A stretch of DNA of 64,000 nt from JAAXHH01 sp965225915 (lineage in GTDB: Bacteria; JAAXHH01). The position numbers and the translations under genes are program-made. Positions 56,927 through 64,000 of this stretch are shown one piece after another. The stretch is from contig OZ245326.1 of NCBI GenBank assembly GCA_965225915.1, forward strand, positions 1,116,001 to 1,180,000, in the 5' to 3' direction. A model generated the notes under the pieces. It ran no database searches. It was given only the letters and a program-made list of their open reading frames with translations, and had not been told where the DNA came from. Every line of letters starts with the position of its first letter. Within the stretch, counting starts at the first letter, position 1.

Positions 56927-58228
56927 ATGCCTGATACGTTGACCGTCATTGATAACCGCACCGGCAAAGAATACGAAATCCCCATTATATACGGGACCTA
57001 TGCCAAGTACGGAGCCGCGATTCCCACCACGGATTTTCGACAGATCAAGGTATCCGAGGACGATTTCGGTCTGCTGGGATACGATCCGGCCTTTACCAAT
57101 ACCGCCTCCTGCCGGAGCAGCATCACTCACATTGATGGTGAAAAGGGCATTTTGCGTTACAGGGGTTATCCCATCGAGGACCTGGCGGTTAACAGTTCCT
57201 TTTTGGAAGTCGCCTACCTGATCGTGCACGGATCCCTGCCGACCACCGCCGAACTCGCGGAATGGTCCTACGACATTACCCATCACGCGATCGTACATGA
57301 AAACATCAAGAAGTTCATGGACGGATTCCGGTACGACGCCCATCCCATGGGTATTCTGATCAGCACGGTCGCCGCGTTATCCACCTTCTACCCGGAAGCC
57401 AAGCAGATACGCGACGTGGCCCTGCGAAACGAACAGATCCACCGGCTCATCGCCAAGATACCGACTATCGCGGCTTTCGCGTACAGACACAGCCAGGGCT
57501 TTCCCTACACCTATCCGGACAACGGCCTGGGATACTGTGGCAACTTCCTGGCCATGATGTACAAGATGACGGACAAGTACACCCCGGATCCCGTGTTGGA
57601 AAAGGCCCTGGACGTGGTGTTCATCCTGCACGTTGATCATGAACAGAACTGCAGCGCCAACGCGATGCGGAGCGTCGGCAGTTCCCTCCCCGATCCTTAC
57701 GTGTCCGTTGCCGCCGCCGCCGCCGGGCTGTACGGTCCCCTGCACGGAGGCGCCAACGAACAGGTACTGCACATGCTGCAGGAAATCGGTCACATCAGCC
57801 GGGTGCCAGAATACATTAAGAAGGTCAAGCAGGGCGATATCCGGCTCATGGGTTTCGGACACAGGGTGTACAAGAACTACGATCCGCGGGCCAAGATCCT
57901 GAAGGAGATGACCCACCAGGTGCTGGGCGTGACCGGTAGGAACACGCTGCTCGATGTGGCCGTGGAACTGGAGCGCATCGCCCTCGAAGACGACTACTTC
58001 GTCAATCGACAGCTCTATCCCAATGTCGATTTCTATTCGGGCCTCATCTACCAGGCCATGGGGTTTCCCCTGGAAATGTTCCCGGTGCTCTTCGCGATTC
58101 CCCGTACCGTGGGCTGGCTGGCGCAGTGGGCGGAAATGCTGGACGATCCGGATCAGAAAATTGCGCGCCCCCGCCAGATCTATACCGGTGACGACGTCTG
58201 TAAGTACGTACCGATCGAGAACCGATAG
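56927..58228 (+). CDS. gltA: Citrate synthase
   Basis: 433 residues, the length of type II (E. coli GltA-like) enzymes. The N-terminal beta domain (GEKGILRYRGYPIEDLA, with AFTNTASCRSSITHIDG) is present. The catalytic residues are all visible: H273 in YGPLHGGANEQV, H312 in GFGHRVYKNYDPRAKIL and D319 in the same motif's D-P-R. H238 in FILHVDHEQNCSANAMRSVG binds citrate. It condenses acetyl-CoA and oxaloacetate in the TCA cycle. AGAGGA sits 11 bases before the ATG. It converges with the minus-strand catabolic operon, with stops only four bases apart. Confidence 0.95.
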   Translation: MPDTLTVIDNRTGKEYEIPIIYGTYAKYGAAIPTTDFRQIKVSEDDFGLLGYDPAFTNTASCRSSITHIDGEKGILRYRGYPIEDLAVNSSFLEVAYLIVHGSLPTTAELAEWSYDITHHAIVHENIKKFMDGFRYDAHPMGILISTVAALSTFYPEAKQIRDVALRNEQIHRLIAKIPTIAAFAYRHSQGFPYTYPDNGLGYCGNFLAMMYKMTDKYTPDPVLEKALDVVFILHVDHEQNCSANAMRSVGSSLPDPYVSVAAAAAGLYGPLHGGANEQVLHMLQEIGHISRVPEYIKKVKQGDIRLMGFGHRVYKNYDPRAKILKEMTHQVLGVTGRNTLLDVAVELERIALEDDYFVNRQLYPNVDFYSGLIYQAMGFPLEMFPVLFAIPRTVGWLAQWAEMLDDPDQKIARPRQIYTGDDVCKYVPIENR

Positions 58229-58232
58229 TGCT

Positions 58233-59066
58233 TCAGCTTCGTGGCTCCCACCTGTAGGCGTCCCTGCTGTTCTTCCACATGATTTTTTCCAGGGCTTCCG
58301 ATCCCCTGGGTTCGATGCATGCTATGGCCAGCGATTGCACCTGGCGGTAGGAGGCGAATCTCCAGGATACCGGCCAGTTGCTGGCATACAGCAGCCTGTT
58401 CACTCCAAAAGCGTTCCAGAGAACGTCGTGCACCGGTTTGAAATAGGCCGGATCCTCCGGCGGCGGGGAAGCCTGCGCCAGTTCAACCATACCGGATATC
58501 TTGCAGAACACATGGGGATGGGCCGCGGCAAGCTTTATGCCGGCTACCCATTCTGCGTCCGGCTGTCCCCCCGTAACCGGCACGTGGGCCAAGTGGTTCA
58601 GCACGATCCTCAGATCGGGGAAACGAGCTGCGTAGTCGGCCACGCAAGGCAGCCATTCCTTGCCTACGAGCAGGTCCAGGGACAGGTCGTGGGCCGCGAG
58701 TTGCTCCACTGCCCTGGTATACACCGGGTCGTCGGTCGGCGCCTTGCCCAACCTGATGCCATAGAAAAGATCATGTTCCGCAAAATGGTCAAGGTCGGAT
58801 TCGAAACGGGAATCCGGGGGCTCCAGGTGTCCGACGAGGCCCAGCAGGAAGGGATCGTCCTCGGCCAGGTCCAGAATCCACTGGTTATCTTCCACCCATG
58901 CGCTGGCTTCCACCACGACCGTGCCCGTTACACCCTCTGACAGTGCTTCGTCCTTGAAATCCTCCGGCATGATACGCCGGTAGAGAAAGTCGTCATCGGG
59001 GGTGGGCCATGGCACGCCCTGCGGCCGGGAGGGATCGTAGAAGTGGGTATGGGTATCGACGATCAC
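58233..59066 (-). CDS. Amidohydrolase of the COG3618 (lactonase) type
   Basis: 277 residues with the amidohydrolase TIM-barrel signature: a metal H-x-H in IVDTHTHFYDP (H6, H8), VVVEASAWVEDNQWILDLA, FPDLRIVLNHLAHVP with a third histidine, HVFCKISGMVE, and NRLLYASNWPVSWR with the late catalytic aspartate replaced by N in SNWP (family has SD/SNWP). COG3618 includes L-fuconolactonase, L-rhamnonolactonase and 2-pyrone-dicarboxylate lactonase. It is the last gene of a five-gene operon with two dehydratase-like proteins, so hydrolysis of an aldonolactone is the likeliest role, by inference. Confidence 0.88.
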   Translation of the reverse strand: MIVDTHTHFYDPSRPQGVPWPTPDDDFLYRRIMPEDFKDEALSEGVTGTVVVEASAWVEDNQWILDLAEDDPFLLGLVGHLEPPDSRFESDLDHFAEHDLFYGIRLGKAPTDDPVYTRAVEQLAAHDLSLDLLVGKEWLPCVADYAARFPDLRIVLNHLAHVPVTGGQPDAEWVAGIKLAAAHPHVFCKISGMVELAQASPPPEDPAYFKPVHDVLWNAFGVNRLLYASNWPVSWRFASYRQVQSLAIACIEPRGSEALEKIMWKNSRDAYRWEPRS

Positions 59067-59872
59067 GTTCCACTCCTCTCCGAGACCTGCCGGCAGCTGG
59101 CGAAGTAGTCTTCGTTCGACGCTGAAAAACCGAACTGCTGTTCTATTTCACGGATCGCGATTTCCGTGACGAAGAGCTCATCAAGCGTGTCGGGAAACTC
59201 GACACCCGCCGTGCAGTCGCGCAGGAATACGATGTTGTATCCGTACCGGGCCATGGACCGTATGCCGTAGTCCCTGCCCAGGACACACCAGTTGGTGGCG
59301 AACCCGGCGTAGATCAGGTGGAGCACGTTCCGTTGGGCCAGTACTTCGTGCAGCTCGGCGCCGTTGGCGATCACCACGTCCTCGTCACGTACCTCCACGG
59401 CAGGCGAAATGGATAAATCGCCGCTAATTGGATTCCAGTGAAGGCCGATGCCCGGCGGTTGATTCCTGGGTCCCCTGTAGGCTTCGTATTCGCCTTCCCT
59501 GCCCCGGAATTCAAGGGGCGGCCAGTCCGCGCCGCCACGCGTCGGCACGGTTGCCTCCGGATTTCGCGAAGCCTGGGGAAACTGTCGAGCCACTTCGGGC
59601 GAAGGGGCGTGGATAACAGTCAGGCCGGTCGCTCGGCTCATCTCGATAGTCGGCACGATCGCCTCCCGGGTGACCCGTGCGGCCCGTTCGATCCAACTGT
59701 CGATGAAATGGACGTTCCACAGGTCTACCAGTATGAGCGCCGTCTGTTCGACGGGCAATTTCATCTGGAATTCCCTGCGTATGAAATGCTCCTCCCTGCA
59801 GGGAACATCCGCAGGGGTGCTGTCCTGGTAGTATCTCACTTTCAGATCGAGCGCCGCGGCGTTATTTTCCAT
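59063..59872 (-). CDS. Isochorismatase-family cysteine hydrolase
   Basis: 269 residues from ATG 59872, with AAGGAGG upstream. The family triad is visible: D in TALILVDLWNVHF, a lysine/arginine candidate in the RNQPPGIGLHW region (assignment uncertain), and C in YAGFATNWCVLGRDYG. The segment ISGDLSISPAVEVRDEDVVI precedes the active-site strand, as in amidase members (nicotinamidase, N-carbamoyl-sarcosine amidase). The first 50 residues are additional. It overlaps the dehydratase gene by 11 bases and the amidohydrolase by four. Its role would be to cleave an amide or ester in the same pathway; the substrate is unknown. Confidence 0.85.
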   Translation of the reverse strand: MENNAAALDLKVRYYQDSTPADVPCREEHFIRREFQMKLPVEQTALILVDLWNVHFIDSWIERAARVTREAIVPTIEMSRATGLTVIHAPSPEVARQFPQASRNPEATVPTRGGADWPPLEFRGREGEYEAYRGPRNQPPGIGLHWNPISGDLSISPAVEVRDEDVVIANGAELHEVLAQRNVLHLIYAGFATNWCVLGRDYGIRSMARYGYNIVFLRDCTAGVEFPDTLDELFVTEIAIREIEQQFGFSASNEDYFASCRQVSERSGT

Positions 59873-61904
59873 GCTTCTGTCCCTCCTTCTCCATCGGCTG
59901 CTGTGACTGTTCTTGAACCCCTTCCGGCGCGCCGTTTCGCATACGATTGACGATTTCATCCACGTCGTACACGCATCCGCCCCATGGGCCTCCACCGGCC
60001 TGCTGCAGGACGGCCCAGAGACGGGTGTCGTCAGGCAGATTCGGGTCGACGGACAGGTCGGGCCGCGGCGATCGTTCTTCGAGCAGCCGGGTACCCTCCT
60101 CGTCGTCGAAAGCGCGGTTCTCAGTACCGACCAGGTTGATCGAACCGGTCAGGGCGTTTCTGTCTATGATGATTTCGACAAGATCGCCGTCGACTACCTT
60201 ACCGATCGGCCCTCCGGCCAGGGCCTCGGGGCCGACGTGACCGATGCAGGCCCCCGTTGAAATACCGGAAAAACGGGCATCCGTCACCACGGCGACGTGC
60301 TTGCCGAAGGACAGATGCCTTAACGCGGCGGTTATCTGGTACGTTTCCTCCATCCCGGCGCCCATGGGCCCACGGCAGATGAGGATCAGCACGTCACCTG
60401 GCTTGACCCCATCCTCGTTCCGGCTCTTGATGGCGGCGATGGCGTCCCGTTCCCGGGTGAAGACCCGGGCTGGCCCGGTTTTCCTGTATACACCGTCCGG
60501 ATCGACGACGCTTGGGTCTATCGCCGTACTCTTGATGACCGAGCCTTCCGGCGCCAGGTTGCCCCTGGGAAATGTCACCGTGCTGGTCAGTCCACGGTTT
60601 CGCGCCCGTTCAGGAGACATGATCACGTCATCCGGATCAATCCCGTCTACCTTCGTTAATCGCTCGCGAACCAGCCGCCGTCTTTCGGATGTACGCCACC
60701 AGTCCAGGACCTCTCCGAGGGTACACCCAGCCGCAGTGAGTACCGTTTCGTTCAGCAGGCCCGCTTCGCGCAGGTGCAGCATCACTTCAGGCACACCGCC
60801 GGCAAGGAAGGAAATAACCGTGGGATAACCCGTCGGACCATTCGGCAACACGTCCACCAGCCGGGGTGTCCGCCGGTTTATCCTAACCCAGTCCTCTATC
60901 GTGGGGCGGCGCAACCCGGCGGCATGGGCGACCGCGGGGATGTGCAGCAGCAGGTTGGTCGAGCCCCCGAAGGCGGCATGGACCGTCATGGCGTTCTCGA
61001 GCGCCTCTTCGGTCAGGATCTTTTGTACGGTCAGTCCCTCGGCTTCAAGCCGCATAAGCGCCCGGGCCGAACGTCTTGCCGCGTCGGTCCAGATTGGCTG
61101 GCCCGACGGCGCCAGCGCGCTGTGGGGCAACGAAAGACCGAAAGCCTCCCCGACGACCTGCGAAGTAGCCGCCGTACCCAGGAACTGGCAGCCGCCTCCC
61201 GGCGACGCGCAGGTGCGGCAACCCATGTCCGCCGCGTATTCCAGCGTGATTTCATCATGGGCGTACCGTGCTCCGATGGACTGGATCTTGCCCGCGTCTT
61301 CGCCCTCTTCCGGCGGCAGCGTAACGCCGCCCGGAACCAGCACGCAGGGCAGGTCATGGTTAGCCGCCAGCGCGATCATCATGGCGGGCAGCCCCTTGTC
61401 GCACGTCGCCACGCCGATCACGCCGCGGCGTGTAGGCAACGACCGGATCAATCGGCGGAACACCAGGGCCGCGTCATTCCTGTACGGGAGGCTGTCCATC
61501 ATGCCGGGCGTTCCCTGCGTACGGCCATCGCAGGGATCGGTGCAATAGCCGGCGAAAGGGATGCCGCCCAGGGCCGTCAGTTCCTCGGCGGCCGCCTGCA
61601 TGAGCAGGCCGACCTCCCAGTGGCCGGTATGGTATCCCAGGGCCACCGGCGTTCCGTCGGATGCGCGGATACCTCCCTGGGTACTGAGTATCAGGTATTG
61701 CCGCCGGTTCAGTTCGTAGGGACTCCATCCCATGCCCACGTTCTGGGATAGGGCGAACAGGTCGCCGCTGGGACTTTCCCGCAGTATGTCGTCGGTCAAC
61801 GGCAGGCTGCCTTCCGGCCCCGGCGCGCTTGACCTGATGTCGTAGATACCAGGGTCGGAATGGCCGACAACTGATTCGAAGGAAAGCAGCGAAGGGGGTT
61901 TCAT
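59862..61904 (-). CDS. yjhG: IlvD/Edd-family sugar-acid dehydratase of the YjhG/YagF (xylonate dehydratase) group
   Basis: 680 residues from ATG 61904, whose ATGA overlaps the PhyH stop. It matches YjhG/YagF of E. coli along its length: SGDLFALSQNVGMGWSPYEL, DPCDGRTQGTPGMMDSLPYR, GVATCDKGLPAMMIALAANH, GGGCQFLGTAATSQVVGEAF, HAAFGGSTNLLLHIPAVAHA, SFLAGGVPEVMLHLREAGLL and ARFSGISTGACIGHVGPEAL. The three cysteines of the iron-sulfur cluster are the C of DPCDGR, CDKG and GGGCQF. It dehydrates an aldonate such as D-xylonate to a 2-keto-3-deoxy acid. The C-terminal tail of about 20 residues is Q/E-rich and extra. Confidence 0.94.
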   Translation of the reverse strand: MKPPSLLSFESVVGHSDPGIYDIRSSAPGPEGSLPLTDDILRESPSGDLFALSQNVGMGWSPYELNRRQYLILSTQGGIRASDGTPVALGYHTGHWEVGLLMQAAAEELTALGGIPFAGYCTDPCDGRTQGTPGMMDSLPYRNDAALVFRRLIRSLPTRRGVIGVATCDKGLPAMMIALAANHDLPCVLVPGGVTLPPEEGEDAGKIQSIGARYAHDEITLEYAADMGCRTCASPGGGCQFLGTAATSQVVGEAFGLSLPHSALAPSGQPIWTDAARRSARALMRLEAEGLTVQKILTEEALENAMTVHAAFGGSTNLLLHIPAVAHAAGLRRPTIEDWVRINRRTPRLVDVLPNGPTGYPTVISFLAGGVPEVMLHLREAGLLNETVLTAAGCTLGEVLDWWRTSERRRLVRERLTKVDGIDPDDVIMSPERARNRGLTSTVTFPRGNLAPEGSVIKSTAIDPSVVDPDGVYRKTGPARVFTRERDAIAAIKSRNEDGVKPGDVLILICRGPMGAGMEETYQITAALRHLSFGKHVAVVTDARFSGISTGACIGHVGPEALAGGPIGKVVDGDLVEIIIDRNALTGSINLVGTENRAFDDEEGTRLLEERSPRPDLSVDPNLPDDTRLWAVLQQAGGGPWGGCVYDVDEIVNRMRNGAPEGVQEQSQQPMEKEGQKHGK

Positions 61905-63148
61905 GAATGGGCTATTCCGTTTCCGATACGCCCGGTCGTCCACGAGGCATACCAGTTATCCAGGGTGAGTTCCGACGGAACTTCTTCGAAGTGATAGCGG
62001 GTCTCCCTGCCCTGGAAACCCGGCAGCAGTTGATTCCGGTCGGATTGCATGATGTCGTCGACAGGTTTGAACCGTGTCCAAAGTACTTCCGCTTCTTCCG
62101 GGGTGAAGCGTTCCCCCAGGGGTCTGCCCCATTGCATGGTTATGGGATGGACCGTTTCAATCCCCATAGTTTCCGGCGCGGTCAGACTGTCCTGGACCCT
62201 GCAGTGTTGATTGTAGATATGCCTGGCCGTTTTACTCAGGCAGATGGTCGACTTGATGACGCCTTTCTCGCCCCTTCCGGGATGGAGGACGTCCAGTGCG
62301 CCTTGATACGCGGCGGCGTCTCCGGCCAGGACCGCGCGCAGCGCCGCCTCGCCATAGTCCATGTAGCCTGTAGCCCGCTCGTTCCACCGCAGGCAGGTAT
62401 CGCGGACTGCTGGCGAAAGGTGCTCGATCCAGTGTGTGGACCGCCAGTGAGTCAGCCGCGCGAAACCGCCGTGCATGGTGCGGCGTAGTTTCGCGGTGTA
62501 GTTGCTACCCCAATGGAGGATGGGCAGGATGTAAATAACCCCGTCACCCGCGCGGAGGTGGGTCTGCACACCGCCCGGAACCGGCGTCCGGGGGTTTTTC
62601 GACATGGACGTGTTCTCTTCCGGGGTGTTGCGCCGAACGTGGCTGCCCGGTACAACCCAGAGCACGCTGTCGTCGTATAGCGGCACGTTCCACTGGACAT
62701 ACCGGGGTCCGTTTTCCAGGATATCATCCACATAGGCCATGAGCGGGCAATTCAGGGGCGGATAGAAATCACGGTGCCACTGGGCGGGACCGTGGTCCCT
62801 CACGGGATTGCACATGAGCATCATTTCCGTCGGCGGCACGTCGTCTTCGGCGAGGAGAACACTGCTCACACCCTGGATGTTTTCGCGTAGCCAGAATTCG
62901 AAAACGGGCGACGTTTCCCTGTCGCCCAGGTCCGGTGTCCTGGTGATGTTCAGCCGCGGCTGCGGCGACGACTGCCACACGTCGGCCGTTGCTACGCCCC
63001 TGGCCGCCTCTTCAGACCATATCTCGCGCTGACGGTCCACGAGGTTTTCGTAGCTGCGGCGCAGGACTTCAAGGTCCTGCGGCTGGATCACTCCGCGCAG
63101 GATCAAGTAACCCTGTTCCAGGAACTGGTCCCGGTTGACCCGGATCAC
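61901..63148 (-). CDS. Phytanoyl-CoA dioxygenase (PhyH) family protein
   Basis: 415 residues. The 2-oxoglutarate/Fe(II) double-stranded beta-helix is indicated by FLEQGYLILRGVIQPQDLEV, the iron ligands H125 and D127 in AQWHRDFYPP, and a distal His with Arg in ILPILHWGSNYTAKLRRTMH. The segment SVLWVVPGSHVRRNTPEENT is characteristic of PhyH proteins. Members hydroxylate small carboxylic acids, lipids or natural products. Uncultured marine phyla hold many such genes. The start overlaps the upstream stop by four bases. It would hydroxylate an intermediate of the sugar-acid operon, or be a companion of another kind. Confidence 0.87.
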   Translation of the reverse strand: MIRVNRDQFLEQGYLILRGVIQPQDLEVLRRSYENLVDRQREIWSEEAARGVATADVWQSSPQPRLNITRTPDLGDRETSPVFEFWLRENIQGVSSVLLAEDDVPPTEMMLMCNPVRDHGPAQWHRDFYPPLNCPLMAYVDDILENGPRYVQWNVPLYDDSVLWVVPGSHVRRNTPEENTSMSKNPRTPVPGGVQTHLRAGDGVIYILPILHWGSNYTAKLRRTMHGGFARLTHWRSTHWIEHLSPAVRDTCLRWNERATGYMDYGEAALRAVLAGDAAAYQGALDVLHPGRGEKGVIKSTICLSKTARHIYNQHCRVQDSLTAPETMGIETVHPITMQWGRPLGERFTPEEAEVLWTRFKPVDDIMQSDRNQLLPGFQGRETRYHFEEVPSELTLDNWYASWTTGRIGNGIAHS

Positions 63149-64000
63149 GCTTCTCCTCCCAGGGATCGCCCGACGTTATCCAGGAGCGCTTTCATGTAGC
63201 CCAGTGCGTAGGCCCTGGAAGTACTATGGCGGCCATCGGGATCTACATTCAGCCGCGGCACGTGATCGTCGATCATGGGACAGTCCACCCCGGCCTCCTC
63301 GTACGCCCGTAGCGATTCCATGGGATCCACGCGGCCCTGGTCGATGAACGTTTCCGAAAACAAGGGAACGGGACTCGAAACGAATCGGAAATGAACATAG
63401 TTGATCTTATTGCGCTTGCCAAAATATCGAATGGCATCGAGCACGTCGCCGGGCATTTCAGATACGGTACCCTGGCAGAAGCCCAGGCCGTTGCAGTCGC
63501 TGGGAACGATATCGACGAGCCTCTTCAACGCTTCGTGGCTGCGGAAGACGCGGGCGATTCCACCGATGGGCGAGATGGGTGGGTCATCGGGATGCAGGCT
63601 CATGCGCACCCCGGCGCTTTCGGCCATGGGTATGACCGCCTTCAGGAAATAGGTAATGTTGTTCCACATGTCCTCGTCGGAAAGTTCCAGGTCCCGGGGA
63701 ATGGGCGGGTACCAGTAATCCTGCTTCGCCCCCCTGATCCGCTCGTAGTCGAAACTGGTGACGACCGCGCCACCCCTGCTCAGCGTCGATTTCGACGTAC
63801 GCAGGCCATAGTTGCCCCCCACGTTGCGCAGGCAGAAGAAATAACCGAGCACGGGAATACCGACGGCACCCATGTTCTCGAGCGTCCTGCACCAGTTGTC
63901 GATCTGCTCGTCGCGGCCCGGCAGTCCCAGCTTGATCTTGTCGCACCACTCGGGGGGCACGCCCTCGAGCACCGACCAGGTCAACCCGGCATCTTCGATA
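63145..64000 (-). CDS. uxuA: Mannonate dehydratase (UxuA)-like protein, N-terminus outside the window
   Basis: 284 residues are visible, starting at the window edge with IEDAGLTWSVLEGVPP (frame open to the edge; an internal TTG at 63984 is not the start). The family's segments follow: DNWCRTLENMGAVGIPVLGY, TYFLKAVIPMAESAGVRMSLHPDDPP with the metal His, GLGFCQGTVSEM with Cys, YVHFRFVSS with His and the late CPMIDDHVPRL with Asp and His. UxuA converts D-mannonate to 2-keto-3-deoxygluconate. It is the first known gene of the operon, and its stop overlaps PhyH by four bases. TIM-barrel epimerases are an alternative. Confidence 0.85.
   Translation of the reverse strand, partial: IEDAGLTWSVLEGVPPEWCDKIKLGLPGRDEQIDNWCRTLENMGAVGIPVLGYFFCLRNVGGNYGLRTSKSTLSRGGAVVTSFDYERIRGAKQDYWYPPIPRDLELSDEDMWNNITYFLKAVIPMAESAGVRMSLHPDDPPISPIGGIARVFRSHEALKRLVDIVPSDCNGLGFCQGTVSEMPGDVLDAIRYFGKRNKINYVHFRFVSSPVPLFSETFIDQGRVDPMESLRAYEEAGVDCPMIDDHVPRLNVDPDGRHSTSRAYALGYMKALLDNVGRSLGGEA

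Overview
The window is a 64 kb piece of an aerobic, Gram-negative-type bacterial chromosome with moderately high GC. No phylum marker is present. The best guess, from gene content only, is an uncultured marine or host-associated lineage of the FCB/Acidobacteria-like range (Latescibacterota, Gemmatimonadota or Poribacteria type). The content behind this is alternative complex III with a caa3 oxidase, tungsten-type aldehyde oxidoreductases, a heparan-type sulfatase, PhyH dioxygenase, sugar-acid enzymes and many stand-alone methyltransferases. No rRNA, tRNA, CRISPR, phage or insertion sequence was seen.

Layout. 1-4.5 kb (minus): an operon of ferredoxin, two tandem aldehyde:ferredoxin oxidoreductases and an FAD oxidoreductase cut by the window edge. 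4.8-12.7 kb: a GYD protein, then an accessory patch of small genes with four methyltransferase genes in two paralogous pairs. Three of the four are damaged, each differently: an in-frame internal deletion, an in-frame TAG, and a 20-bp tandem duplication. 11.8-13.2 kb: a 2-hydroxyacid dehydrogenase and a ferredoxin:thioredoxin reductase catalytic subunit. 13.4-26.2 kb (plus): a respiratory operon encoding alternative complex III (ActA-F), a one-helix linker protein, a Sco copper chaperone and a caa3 A2-type cytochrome oxidase, behind a good sigma70-like promoter.

26.3-45.7 kb holds housekeeping and metabolic genes: a DUF1624-type acyltransferase, glutamine synthetase preceded by an unannotated 36-residue very basic protein, an ornithine-cyclodeaminase-family enzyme, a GT9 glycosyltransferase, argS with a sulfatase and a DUF5829-like gene downstream, yjbQ, an S9 peptidase, proS, a TolB-like propeller lipoprotein, and an acyl-CoA carboxylase operon (beta subunit, biotin carboxylase, biotin carrier) with a TIM-barrel isomerase.

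45.7-55.2 kb is a second accessory, decaying region: a DapA-family lyase, a gene-poor stretch with an 8-bp repeat array, a twice-frameshifted MpaB-type oxygenase, and an envelope operon (beta-barrel, LolA-like protein, RND/MMPL transporter). The transporter gene is split into three overlapping frames. A gene-free kilobase with an orphan terminator follows, then an ECF sigma factor with a soluble zinc anti-sigma candidate.

55.4-64 kb: ispG and citrate synthase, then a tightly coupled minus-strand operon of a mannonate-dehydratase-like protein, a PhyH dioxygenase, a YjhG/YagF-type dehydratase, an isochorismatase-family hydrolase and a COG3618 amidohydrolase/lactonase. It looks like a catabolic pathway for an oxidised, possibly amidated, sugar.

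Single-base frameshifts, tandem-duplication scars and three simple repeat arrays recur. Some of the single-base indels could be assembly errors; the 20-bp duplication, the 4-bp duplication and the ~250-bp deletion are unlikely to be.
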